Assembly (NCBI RefSeq): GCF_900105075.1
Contig: NZ_FNSK01000001.1
Coordinates: forward strand, 757,001 to 821,000
DNA: 64,000 bases
From: Rhodobacter sp. 24-YEA-8
GTDB lineage: Bacteria; Pseudomonadota; Alphaproteobacteria; Rhodobacterales; Rhodobacteraceae
Direction of reading: 5' to 3'
Position 1 is the stretch's first letter, and the number at the start of each line of letters is the position of its first letter. The notes under the pieces were generated by a model. That model was not told the origin of the DNA and did not search any database. It worked only from the letters and a program-made list of their open reading frames with translations. A program made the translations under genes and the position numbers. Shown one piece after another: positions 25,852 through 33,998 of this stretch.

Positions 25852-26325
25852 ATGATCGACCGCCCAGCACGAGATGCAGCGGCTCAGACCCTGCGAAGCT
25901 TCATAAGCGGGAAGATTACCAACGTCGCTTTCGAAGATTTGCAGCCACAAACAGATGATCCGGCAATTCACGCGATTTGGGATACCTGTTGGATTTTCTA
26001 CGACGACTTCAAAACCCACCGCCTCGAGGGCAAAAACCGGTTAAACTTGGAACAGAGGAAGTCCTGTGTTCGATGGATTGTCTTTTTGCACAGCGACCTG
26101 GAATATAGCTGGCCACCGATCAGGCAACCAGGAAGTGATCCCAATCTTAGGGTAAGCAGGGGCCTCTGGCGTAGCGTCTTTTTCGGACCCTTCGACCTTT
26201 TACCAGAAGAAGTAAGCGAGTTCATGAGCGCGGGGTATTACGCTGTCTGGCCCTTCAATTCGGTGAAAGACTACAAGCAGGCAATTCGATCTCCGCGCAT
26301 GCTGGCAGGGATACGCGCTCCATAG
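25852..26325 (+). CDS. Hypothetical protein (about 157 aa)
   Basis: A 157-residue protein starting MIDRPARDAAAQTLRSFISG, with a tryptophan-rich middle (WDTCWIFYDDFKTHRLEG, CVRWIVFLHSDLEYSWPP) and no signal peptide or known motif. A GGAGG 9 bp before ATG 25852 supports this start over the longer frame reaching back into phzF. Lower GC and more AT-ending codons than its neighbours suggest recent acquisition. Similar short proteins are common as stand-alone accessory genes; I assign no function. Confidence 0.7.
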   Translation: MIDRPARDAAAQTLRSFISGKITNVAFEDLQPQTDDPAIHAIWDTCWIFYDDFKTHRLEGKNRLNLEQRKSCVRWIVFLHSDLEYSWPPIRQPGSDPNLRVSRGLWRSVFFGPFDLLPEEVSEFMSAGYYAVWPFNSVKDYKQAIRSPRMLAGIRAP

Positions 26326-26680
26326 TGCGACCGTCTGCTTCGTCCCGCATAGCTGACACGCTACCCAACATGAACCGGGCTGACGCCGGGTGTTTAACCC
26401 TGGCTTTAAGAGGGCGTTCAACCCGTGCCGGGAAGGGCGCTCAGGCCCCGTTTTCAAAACTCGCCTGGTGCAAGTTCTGTTGTCAAACGGTGCAACTTTC
26501 GCTGTCACGCTACAATAGTGCAACAATGCCCAGGCCTGGTGAGGTCCTGGAAAGTGAGTTCGTTTGCTTATTTGCATTTTGCGAAAACTGTGAAGACAAT
26601 AGTTTGCAAATTTTCGAAGTTTCGTTTTCTTTTCCTGTCGCGCAATATTATTGTCCTCTCGATTCCCGGGGAGGTGCGCC
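26326..26680 (+). promoter_or_regulatory. AT-rich upstream region of pccB with TTGC-type repeats
   Basis: This 355-bp gap holds no gene. Its last 130 bp are much richer in AT than the surroundings and contain TTTGCTTA (26563), TTTGCATT (26571), TTGCGAAA (26579) and TTTGCAAA (26603-26610). The RamB-like regulator PccR of Rhodobacter sphaeroides acts on TTTGCAAA half-sites before pccB, so these are candidate sites for the same control. Further upstream, GTGCAA occurs three times (26468-26536). A GGGGAGG ribosome binding site ends the region. Confidence 0.5.
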
Positions 26681-28213
26681 ATGAAAGATATCCTGCAAGA
26701 GCTTGAAGACCGTCGCGCGGTGGCGCGGGCAGGGGGCGGGCAGCGGCGTATCGATGCGCAGCATGCCAAGGGGAAACTCACCGCGCGCGAGCGGATCGGG
26801 CTTTTGCTCGATGAGGGCTCGTTTGAGGAATTCGACATGTTCGTCGCCCATCGATGCACTGATTTCGGGATGGAGCAGGACCGGCCTCCGGGGGATGGGG
26901 TCGTCACCGGCTGGGGCACGATCAATGGCCGTATGGTCTATGTCTTCAGCCAGGATTTCACCGTGTTCGGCGGCTCGCTATCCGAGACCCATGCGCAGAA
27001 GATCTGCAAAATCATGGATATGGCGATCCAGAATGGGGCGCCGGTGATCGGGATCAACGATTCCGGCGGGGCGCGGATCCAGGAGGGCGTGGCCTCGCTT
27101 GCCGGCTATGCCGATGTGTTCCAGAGGAATGTTCTGGCCTCGGGCGTGGTGCCGCAGATCTCGCTCATCATGGGGCCCTGCGCAGGGGGCGCGGTCTATT
27201 CGCCGGCGATGACCGACTTCATCTTCATGGTGAAAGACAGCTCTTACATGTTCGTCACCGGCCCCGATGTGGTGAAAACGGTCACGAATGAGGTGGTGAC
27301 GGCCGAGGAACTCGGTGGCGCCTCGACCCATACGAAGAAATCTTCGGTGGCGGATGGTGCGTTTGAAAACGATGTCGAGGCGTTGGCCGAGATCCGCCGG
27401 CTGTTTGACTTCCTGCCACTCAACAATCGCGAAAAAGCACCGGTGCGGCCGTTCTTTGACGAGCCGGGCCGGATCGAGCAGAGCCTTGACACGCTGATCC
27501 CTGACAATCCGAACCAGCCCTATGACATGAAAGAGCTGATCCATAAGATCGCCGATGAGGGTGATTTTTACGAGATCCAGAAGGATTACGCCGGCAATAT
27601 CATCACCGGTTTCATCCGGATCGAGGGGCAGACGGTGGGCGTGGTCGCGAACCAGCCGATGGTGCTGGCGGGGTGCCTCGATATCGATTCCAGTCGCAAG
27701 GCGGCACGGTTCGTGCGCTTTTCCGATGCGTTCGAGATCCCGATCCTGACGCTGGTTGACGTGCCGGGCTTTCTGCCGGGCACAAGCCAGGAATATGGCG
27801 GCGTGATCAAGCATGGCGCGAAATTGCTGTTCGCTTACGGCGAGGCGACGGTGCCCAAGGTCACGGTTATCACCCGCAAGGCCTATGGCGGCGCCTATGA
27901 CGTGATGTCCTCGAAACACCTGCGCGGCGATTTCAACTATGCCTGGCCCACCGCCGAGATCGCGGTGATGGGGGCGAAGGGCGCGGTCGAGATCCTGTAC
28001 CGCTCGGAGCTGGGCGATAAGGACAGGATCGCCGAGCGCACGAAGGATTATGAGGACCGTTTCGCCAATCCTTTCGTCGCGGCCGAGAAGGGCTTTATCG
28101 ATGAGGTGATCCAGCCCAGATCCACCCGGCGGCGTGTGGCGCGCGCTTTTGCGAGCCTTCGCAACAAGAAACTCTCGAACCCGTGGAAGAAGCACGACAA
28201 TATTCCGCTCTGA
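26681..28213 (+). CDS. pccB: Propionyl-CoA carboxylase beta subunit PccB
   Basis: The 510-residue carboxyltransferase subunit moves CO2 from biotin to propionyl-CoA, giving (S)-methylmalonyl-CoA. It has the N-terminal and C-terminal crotonase-like halves: [20 protein letters not shown], then [20 protein letters not shown], and later [20 protein letters not shown] and [20 protein letters not shown] 26681 follows GGGGAGGTGCGCC. It starts the propionate block shared with pccA and mcm downstream. Confidence 0.97.
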   Translation: MKDILQELEDRRAVARAGGGQRRIDAQHAKGKLTARERIGLLLDEGSFEEFDMFVAHRCTDFGMEQDRPPGDGVVTGWGTINGRMVYVFSQDFTVFGGSLSETHAQKICKIMDMAIQNGAPVIGINDSGGARIQEGVASLAGYADVFQRNVLASGVVPQISLIMGPCAGGAVYSPAMTDFIFMVKDSSYMFVTGPDVVKTVTNEVVTAEELGGASTHTKKSSVADGAFENDVEALAEIRRLFDFLPLNNREKAPVRPFFDEPGRIEQSLDTLIPDNPNQPYDMKELIHKIADEGDFYEIQKDYAGNIITGFIRIEGQTVGVVANQPMVLAGCLDIDSSRKAARFVRFSDAFEIPILTLVDVPGFLPGTSQEYGGVIKHGAKLLFAYGEATVPKVTVITRKAYGGAYDVMSSKHLRGDFNYAWPTAEIAVMGAKGAVEILYRSELGDKDRIAERTKDYEDRFANPFVAAEKGFIDEVIQPRSTRRRVARAFASLRNKKLSNPWKKHDNIPL

Positions 28214-28238
28214 AACCCCCATGAGGTGAGGTCGGGAT

Positions 28239-28658
28239 ATGTCTTCTCTGTTCAGCCGTCTTTTTATTGCCAGTTCTCTGGCGCTTTGCCTTGCGGCGGG
28301 GCGCTGCGACGATGGGGAGGCCGCCGCGACGGGCGAGGGGGTAATCGCGCTGCCTTCGGGCAAAGCCGCCGAATGGCTCGACGTGCAGAGCGATACAGCC
28401 GGAGTTGAGGGCGCGACCGCGCGCTTTCGTTTCATCGATAAGAGCCTGAAACCGGGCGAGGACCGCAGCGAAGATATGCAGAGCCTTTGTGACACATTCG
28501 CGCGTGAGCGGGTTGCGGCCATGGTGCCCGCGCCGCGCCAGATCGTGATCACTCTGGCCGATCGCCCGGTGCCTTTCGGCGCGACCGATCCCGAAGCCGT
28601 GCAGCTTTTCGAGGCATATCGCCTCGAAAACGCTGCCTGCATCTGGGAGATGTTCTGA
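28239..28658 (+). CDS. DUF6497-like hypothetical exported protein
   Basis: A 139-residue protein with a signal peptide (SLFSRLFIASSLALCLAAG). The mature domain contains KAAEWLDVQSDTAGVEGATA, ITLADRPVPFGATDPEAVQL and CIWEMF at the end. Proteins of this type are regularly found right after pccB in Rhodobacteraceae. I believe they are the DUF6497 group, without known function. It begins 25 bp after the pccB stop and so is in the same transcript. Confidence 0.7.
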   Translation: MSSLFSRLFIASSLALCLAAGRCDDGEAAATGEGVIALPSGKAAEWLDVQSDTAGVEGATARFRFIDKSLKPGEDRSEDMQSLCDTFARERVAAMVPAPRQIVITLADRPVPFGATDPEAVQLFEAYRLENAACIWEMF

Positions 28659-28869
28659 AGATGGCACTACATCTGGTTGAAAACAGGGGTAAAACACCTC
28701 CTTCTGATGTAATGGAGTCACAGGGTGGCAACTTACTCACGCGCGCGTGTTTTTCGGCCCCGGATTCCGCTATCTTCACCTCAGGCCGACCCCAAGCGGC
28801 CTTTACCTCGCAAAGGGACAGGGCCGGCATAGTGCTGGCCTCAAGATCCCTGAATGAATGGAGCAGAAG

Positions 28870-29010
28870 ATGTCGAGCACTATCCGTATTGTCGTTGCAC
28901 TGGCTTTCGTGGGCACCATTGCTGCCTGCGCAAAGAAAGTTGAAGAAGAAGTGGTGTATATCGACCAGCCGGTTTCGGTCGAGCCGGTCTATACCGGTAA
29001 ATACAAGTAA
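28870..29010 (+). CDS. Micro-lipoprotein, copy 1
   Basis: A 46-residue gene: MSSTIRIVVALAFVGTIAAC followed by AKKVEEEVVYIDQPVSVEPV and a YTGKYK end. The lipobox (TIAAC) predicts a lipid-anchored peptide of only 28 residues. The second gene 220 bp on encodes a close relative with the same AKK...PVSVEP.YTGKYK frame, which supports both as real. An AGCAGAAG precedes the start. The role is unknown. Confidence 0.8.
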   Translation: MSSTIRIVVALAFVGTIAACAKKVEEEVVYIDQPVSVEPVYTGKYK

Positions 29011-29017
29011 GACGACC

Positions 29018-29051
29018 GCTCAGCCCGGACGAAGATTCGGACGGGCTGAGC
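29018..29051 (+). terminator. Terminator hairpin after micro-lipoprotein copy 1
   Basis: GCTCAGCCCG and CGGGCTGAGC form a perfect 10-bp stem 7 bp after the stop codon; a short T run (CGTTTC) follows. Confidence 0.7.
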
Positions 29052-29232
29052 CGTTTCTGCGGCGCGTGGCACTGGCCGGCGCCGGCCGTTTTGGGCCTGT
29101 CTCAAAGCATGTCAGAGCTGTTGCCGCATTCGTTGCGCAGGCTTTTGCAAATTCTGTGAAATCTCCGATTCCCTTCTGCGAGCGCACACCATATGGTGCG
29201 GCACATCACCCTGATTCGCACTGGAGGTTGTC

Positions 29233-29361
29233 ATGCGGACCACTGCTATCGTCGCCCTTATCGCTCTCTCGACCCTGGCCGCTTGCGCCAAGAAAACCGA
29301 GACCGTTGTTGTTGCTGAGCCCGTTTCGGTCGAGCCGACCTACACCGGCAAGTACAAGTGA
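29233..29361 (+). CDS. Micro-lipoprotein, copy 2
   Basis: A 42-residue gene: MRTTAIVALIALSTLAACAK followed by KTETVVVAEPVSVEPTYTGK and YK. It shares the lipobox, the PVSVEP..YTGKYK ending and the overall length with copy 1, so the two are tandem paralogues. A GGAGGTTGTC ribosome binding site lies just before ATG 29233. A protein this short is probably a structural or modulating outer-membrane lipopeptide; nothing specific can be said. Confidence 0.85.
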   Translation: MRTTAIVALIALSTLAACAKKTETVVVAEPVSVEPTYTGKYK

Positions 29362-29367
29362 TTTCGC

Positions 29368-29398
29368 AGGGCGGTTGATCCCTGACGGATCGGCCGCC
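29368..29398 (+). terminator. Terminator hairpin after micro-lipoprotein copy 2
   Basis: GGGCGG-TT-GATCC and GGATC-GG-CCGCCC form a 13-position stem around CTGAC, directly after the stop codon, followed by a weak pyrimidine stretch. Confidence 0.65.
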
Positions 29399-29514
29399 CG
29401 GCTTTCCTGCCTGACCGGATTTATTCCGGGTTTTCTGTCGAATGTTTCCGGCGCCGCTGGCGCCACGCCTGCCCAGCCTGCTAAAGCCGGTTCCGCAAAG
29501 AAAGGAACCGCGCC

Positions 29515-29913
29515 ATGTTAAAGCACAGGGGCTTTCCGGGGCGTCTTACCGGAACCGATTTCCAATTCACCATCCGTCGTGCCAATCTCAAGGATGGGCC
29601 GGCAAAGATCATCCGCCGCGAGCGGTTCAGGGATCGCAAATTCGTCGACCGCAAGGCTGACGAGGCCTTTATGGCGGCACTCTGGGCCTGTTTCGGCGAA
29701 GAGGTTTTCGAGCGTGGCAATCTTGATGCCGGGCGTCTGTCCTGGCTGTTTGGCCGCGAGGTCGTGCCCGCAGAGGATCCCTTCAACCCGGCCAGCTATG
29801 AGGCCCTGCTGAAGATCGATGTCAAACGCGCCGAGGCGGCCTTTCCGGCTGTCTTTGCGCCGGATGCACCGGCTGTCAGCTTTGACGAGGATGACGGGGA
29901 GGATTGGGAATGA
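29515..29913 (+). CDS. Hypothetical protein (132 aa)
   Basis: A 132-residue protein with a basic N-terminal half (MLKHRGFPGRLTGTDFQFTI, then RRERFRDRKFVDRKADEAFM) and a very acidic end (FDEDDGEDWE). No signal peptide, no motif I can assign. The ribosome binding site AAGGA sits in the 3' arm of a small hairpin GGTTCC-GCAAAGAAA-GGAACC (29489-29509), which may tune its translation. Confidence 0.7.
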   Translation: MLKHRGFPGRLTGTDFQFTIRRANLKDGPAKIIRRERFRDRKFVDRKADEAFMAALWACFGEEVFERGNLDAGRLSWLFGREVVPAEDPFNPASYEALLKIDVKRAEAAFPAVFAPDAPAVSFDEDDGEDWE

Positions 29914-30094
29914 TCCTCCTGCCGGCAGTCTTTTCGCGTCACATGACCCCGGCAGCCCCGGCCATAAACGCCGGCCTGGCGGGTTTCAGCCGCTTTGGCG
30001 GTCGCATTTACGTGAAAACTGCCGGCATATCTTTTGCAACGCAAAAGAATGCGCTAGAATCGGTCTCAACCATAACAAACCGAGGCAGTCTCTC

Positions 30095-30349
30095 ATGCGT
30101 AAACTTGTCCTGCTCCTCCCGATTCTCGCCCTGCCGCTGGCTGGCTGCGTCAATAATGGCGGCGGCTATAACAACGGCTATGGCAGCTCTTCGCCGATGG
30201 ACAGCGCCGCTGTGCGCACCGTTGGCGGCGCCGCAGCCGGCGCGCTGGTTGCAAGCGCAACCGGTGGTTCGAAAACCCAGGGCGCCCTCATCGGCGCCGT
30301 TGCCGGCGGCGGCTCCTGCATGGTGCCCGGCCTCAACAACTGTAACTGA
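30095..30349 (+). CDS. Small lipoprotein with glycine-zipper segment
   Basis: An 84-residue protein. MRKLVLLLPILALPLAGCVN is a lipoprotein signal (lipobox PLAGC). The rest is a Gly/Asn/Tyr-rich linker and a glycine-zipper-like stretch (VGGAAAGALVASATGGSKTQ, then GALIGAVAGGGSCMVPG) that probably associates with the membrane. It resembles small outer-membrane lipoproteins of the 17-kDa/SlyB type, but is much shorter. It ends before a strong terminator. Confidence 0.8.
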   Translation: MRKLVLLLPILALPLAGCVNNGGGYNNGYGSSSPMDSAAVRTVGGAAAGALVASATGGSKTQGALIGAVAGGGSCMVPGLNNCN

Positions 30350-30400
30350 TCCGTCACCCGCAGCCGCGGGGTCTGATCTTATTTTCGACAATCTGAAACG

Positions 30401-30435
30401 GGGTCTTCCGGCAGCATATGCCGGAGGACCCTTTT
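30401..30435 (+). terminator. Intrinsic terminator 43 bp before pccA
   Basis: GGGTC-T-TCCGGCA and TGCCGGA-G-GACCC form a 12-bp stem with loop GCATA, followed by TTTT (30432-30435). It ends the small-lipoprotein transcript. Any transcript entering pccA from upstream has to read through it. Confidence 0.85.
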
Positions 30436-30478
30436 GCATTTCGGCCCGTTTGGCCCGGGCCGGGACTGAGGGAGAGCC

Positions 30479-32482
30479 ATGTTCAAGAAGATCCTGATCG
30501 CGAACCGGGGTGAGATCGCCTGCCGTGTCATCAAGACCGCACGGAAGATGGGCATTAAGACGGTCGCCGTCTATTCCGATGCCGACCGCAATGCGCTGCA
30601 TGTGCAGATGGCGGATGAGGCCGTTCATATCGGCCCGGCTCCGGCGAACCAGTCCTATATCGTGATCGGGAAGATCCTTGACGCCATCCGCCAGACCGGC
30701 GCCGAGGCGGTGCATCCGGGCTATGGCTTCCTGTCTGAGCGGATGGATTTCGCCGCCGCCCTTGAGGAAATGGGCGTGGTGTTCATCGGGCCGCCCTCTC
30801 CGGCGATCGAGAAGATGGGCGATAAGATCACCTCAAAGAAACTGGCGCAGGAGGCCGGGGTCTCGACGGTGCCGGGCTATATGGGGCTGATTGCCGACGC
30901 GGAAGAGGCCGCGCGCATCTCGGACCAGATCGGCTATCCGGTGATGATCAAGGCCTCTGCGGGCGGTGGCGGCAAAGGGATGCGGATCGCCTGGACGGCC
31001 GATGAGGCGCGCGAAGGGTTCGAGTCGTCAAAGAACGAGGCGGCGAACAGCTTCGGCGATGACCGCATTTTCATTGAAAAATTCGTGACGCAGCCGCGCC
31101 ATATCGAGATCCAGGTGCTGGCCGACAAACACGGCAATACCGTCTATCTGCATGAGCGCGAATGTTCGATCCAGCGCCGGAACCAGAAGGTCATTGAAGA
31201 GGCGCCGTCGCCCTTCCTTGACGAGGCGACCCGCAAGGCGATGGGCGAACAGGCCTGTGCGCTGGCGAAAGCGGTGGGTTACACCAGCGCGGGGACGGTG
31301 GAATTCATCGTCGACGGCGCGCGGAATTTCTACTTCCTCGAGATGAACACCCGGTTGCAGGTGGAACATCCCGTGACCGAACTGATCACAGGCATCGACC
31401 TTGTCGAGCAGATGATCCGTGTGGCAGCGGGCGAGAAGCTGCCCTTCGTGCAATCGGATCTGAAGATCAACGGCTGGGCGATGGAAAGCCGGCTTTACGC
31501 CGAAGACCCCTATCGCAACTTCCTGCCTTCGATCGGCCGCCTGACCCGTTACCGCCCGCCCGCTGAGGGGCAGACCGCGCGCGGTGGCATCGTGCGCAAT
31601 GATACCGGCGTCTATGAGGGCGGCGAGATCTCGATGTATTACGACCCGATGATCGCGAAGCTCTGCACCTGGGCGCCGACCCGTGAGGCCGCGATTGGCG
31701 AGATGCGCCTGGCGCTGGACACATTCGAGGTCGAGGGGATCGGCCATAACCTGCCCTTCGTCGCGGCGGTGATGGATCACCCGAAATTCGTCGCAGGTGA
31801 CATCACCACCGCCTTTATCGCCGAAGAGTATCCCGAGGGTTTCCAGGGCGCGACGCTGCCCGAGACGGAGCTGAAACGGATGGCGGCGGCGGCGGCAGCG
31901 ATGAACCGCGTGGCCGAGATCCGGCGGACGAAGATTTCCGGCACGATGGACAATCACCAGCGCAGGGTGGGGGATGACTGGGTCGTGAGCCTTGGCGGCC
32001 ATGATTTCGCGGTGACGATTGCGGCGGATCGCGAGGGCTCGACCGTGGGCTTTGCAGATGGCAGCAGCCTGCGCGTGAGTTCAGACTGGGTGCCGGGCCA
32101 GCCGCTGGCGCGGATCGCGGTCGATGGTTCGGATCTGGTGATGAAGGTCGACAAGATCCCGATGGGGTTCCGCCTGCGCAGCCGTGGCGCCGATCTGAAA
32201 ACCCATGTCCGCAGCCCCCGCGCGGCAGAACTTGCCAGGCTGATGCCCGAGAAACTGCCGCCGGACACCTCGCGTTTCCTTCTGTGCCCGATGCCCGGGC
32301 TGGTGGTGAAGATCCAGGTCGAGGAAGGCCAGGAGATCCAGGAAGGCCAGGCGCTCGCCACAGTCGAGGCGATGAAGATGGAGAACATCCTGAAGGCCGA
32401 GAAGAAGGGCGTGGTGAAGCTGATCAAGGCCAAAGCCGGCGAAAGCCTCAGGGTGGATGATGTGATCATGGAGTTTGAATAG
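30479..32482 (+). CDS. pccA: Propionyl-CoA carboxylase alpha subunit PccA (biotin carboxylase and carrier)
   Basis: The 667-residue subunit carboxylates its own biotin with ATP and bicarbonate. Domains in order are biotin carboxylase (KILIANRGEIACRVIKTARK near the start; ATP-grasp loop ASAGGGGKGMRIAW; RDCSIQRR-type HERECSIQRRNQKVIEEAPS), a BT linker domain, and a biotinyl domain with the lysine in ATVEAMKMENIL about 35 residues from the end. It works with PccB encoded 2.3 kb upstream. The gene for an Mrr-type nuclease starts 4 bp after its stop. Confidence 0.97.
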   Translation: MFKKILIANRGEIACRVIKTARKMGIKTVAVYSDADRNALHVQMADEAVHIGPAPANQSYIVIGKILDAIRQTGAEAVHPGYGFLSERMDFAAALEEMGVVFIGPPSPAIEKMGDKITSKKLAQEAGVSTVPGYMGLIADAEEAARISDQIGYPVMIKASAGGGGKGMRIAWTADEAREGFESSKNEAANSFGDDRIFIEKFVTQPRHIEIQVLADKHGNTVYLHERECSIQRRNQKVIEEAPSPFLDEATRKAMGEQACALAKAVGYTSAGTVEFIVDGARNFYFLEMNTRLQVEHPVTELITGIDLVEQMIRVAAGEKLPFVQSDLKINGWAMESRLYAEDPYRNFLPSIGRLTRYRPPAEGQTARGGIVRNDTGVYEGGEISMYYDPMIAKLCTWAPTREAAIGEMRLALDTFEVEGIGHNLPFVAAVMDHPKFVAGDITTAFIAEEYPEGFQGATLPETELKRMAAAAAAMNRVAEIRRTKISGTMDNHQRRVGDDWVVSLGGHDFAVTIAADREGSTVGFADGSSLRVSSDWVPGQPLARIAVDGSDLVMKVDKIPMGFRLRSRGADLKTHVRSPRAAELARLMPEKLPPDTSRFLLCPMPGLVVKIQVEEGQEIQEGQALATVEAMKMENILKAEKKGVVKLIKAKAGESLRVDDVIMEFE

Positions 32483-32486
32483 ATCC

Positions 32487-33401
32487 ATGGCGATCCCGGA
32501 ATTTCAGACATTCATGCGACCGGTTCTCCAGGAGGTCGCCGATCGGGGACCTGTCCTGACACGCGACCTGACGGTGATCGTCGCAGACCGGCTTGGCCTC
32601 TCTGAGGATGAGCGCGCTGAGATGGTCTCGTCGGGCAATAAGACGCGGCTTTTTGACCGCGTTGCATGGGCCGCCACCTATCTTTGTCAGGCGGGGTTGC
32701 TGGAGCGCCCCCGCCGCGCGGTTCTGCAAATCACCGCTTCCGGTCGTGAGGCCTTGCAGTCGGGGCCGGACCGCATAACCCGGGCATGGCTGCAAGAGAT
32801 TTCGCCACAGTTCCGGGTCTTTTCGCTGGGTGCCTCGGCCGATGAGGCCGACGCAGGTATCGTGGCGGGGGCGGCGGCAGGGGCATTGACGCCTGATGAG
32901 GCGATCCGGAATGCGCATCGTCAGCTGGATGAGGCCTTGGGTCAGGAGCTTGTGGAGCGGCTGGTCACCGCCAGCCCCGCATTCTTCGAACACACGATCC
33001 GGGAGCTGCTGGTGAAAATGGGCTATGGCGAGGGGCGTCATGCTGCCGATGTTCTTGGCGGTGCCGGGGATGACGGCGTTGATGGTGTCGTCAATCTCGA
33101 TACGCTTGGCGTTGATCAGGTCTATTTTCAGGCCAAACGTTACCGCCAGGATATTGCCGTTGGCTCGGGGGCCCTGCGTGATTTCTTTGGAGCCCTCGCG
33201 CTGAAGGATGTGACCAAGGGCATCTTTGTTACCACAGCGCGTTTCTCCGACTCCGCACGTCTGACGGCCGAAAAGCTCAATAAACGTATCGTTCTGATTG
33301 ACGGGGCAGAGCTCGCACGGCTTCTGATCAGGTTTTCGGTGGGATGCCGCATTCGGGAAACCTACAAGGTTTCCGAAATCGAAGAAGATTTCTTCGAATG
33401 A
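32487..33401 (+). CDS. Mrr-type restriction endonuclease (type IV-like)
   Basis: The 304-residue protein has an Mrr_N winged-helix part (residues 5-95: FQTFMRPVLQEVADRGPVLT, then WAATYLCQAGLLERPRRAVL, QITASGREAL). A C-terminal Mrr catalytic domain follows, with HTIRELLVKMGYG, GAGDDGVDGVV (catalytic Asp), and YFQAKRY (QxK of the PD-(D/E)xK fold), then GIFVTTARFSDSARLTAEKL. Such enzymes cleave modified or foreign DNA and need no own methylase. All catalytic residues seem intact. It begins 4 bp after pccA and must share its transcript, an odd place for a defence gene. Confidence 0.9.
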   Translation: MAIPEFQTFMRPVLQEVADRGPVLTRDLTVIVADRLGLSEDERAEMVSSGNKTRLFDRVAWAATYLCQAGLLERPRRAVLQITASGREALQSGPDRITRAWLQEISPQFRVFSLGASADEADAGIVAGAAAGALTPDEAIRNAHRQLDEALGQELVERLVTASPAFFEHTIRELLVKMGYGEGRHAADVLGGAGDDGVDGVVNLDTLGVDQVYFQAKRYRQDIAVGSGALRDFFGALALKDVTKGIFVTTARFSDSARLTAEKLNKRIVLIDGAELARLLIRFSVGCRIRETYKVSEIEEDFFE

Positions 33402-33408
33402 GCGGAAT

Positions 33409-33906
33409 TTACCGCCCCGCCGGGTTCTTCTCCAGCGCCTCGGTGCGGGCGATGGGCATTTTGTCGATGGTGTTGATGATCTCGCGTGCCGCGCGGGGCG
33501 AAGGGCGGCGGACCGGCGAGCGCCAGTCCTTGTCCATCATCACCAGCGAAAACCCACGCGGGCGCAGTTTGCGGCGGATCTCGGACGGGGTTGCGGGGTC
33601 GGTATCGGTGATCAGCACCACATCCCGCGCCGTCAGCTGCGGGTAAAGGTCGGGCAGGATTTCCATCTGCCGGATGAAATTCGGGTCGTGCGGATTGTCG
33701 GCAAAGACGATCACAGGGCGCCGAACGAACAATTCGTCTGCTTCGGAAATCTCTGAGGCAGGCACCGGGCCGAACGGGGCGCCCAGATCGGGCATCTCTG
33801 CTGTCGGCTCTTCAGACGGGGCCTCCTGCGCCTGCAGGAGGGAGGGAACAAGGCCCGCAATTGCGGCCATGAGAACGAGGGAACGGCGGTCGAGCTTATG
33901 ATCCAT
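33409..33906 (-). CDS. DUF4174 domain-containing exported protein
   Basis: A 165-residue protein with a signal peptide (LDRRSLVLMAAIAGLVPSLL) and an acidic linker, then the DUF4174 region (RRPVIVFADNPHDPNFIRQM, RDVVLITDTDPATPSEIRRK, LRPRGFSLVMMDKDW). The fold looks thioredoxin-like but without a CxxC pair. Family members are found in alphaproteobacterial periplasms and their role is not known. It is transcribed against the propionate genes, between the nuclease gene and mcm. Confidence 0.82.
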   Translation of the reverse strand: MDHKLDRRSLVLMAAIAGLVPSLLQAQEAPSEEPTAEMPDLGAPFGPVPASEISEADELFVRRPVIVFADNPHDPNFIRQMEILPDLYPQLTARDVVLITDTDPATPSEIRRKLRPRGFSLVMMDKDWRSPVRRPSPRAAREIINTIDKMPIARTEALEKNPAGR

Positions 33907-33998
33907 GCTCCGGATATAGAGTGGATCGGGCGAAACCCCAAGCGGCGAGATGCGCCTGATCGACAGATCGGGCCAGTCTGGCGAACGGAGTGACGAGA

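Noticed and set aside
28661..29521. Long open plus-strand frame covering both micro-lipoproteins in another frame
   Set aside because: The two short genes in a different frame have ribosome binding sites, lipoboxes and mutual similarity; the long frame crosses two terminator hairpins and has no domain.
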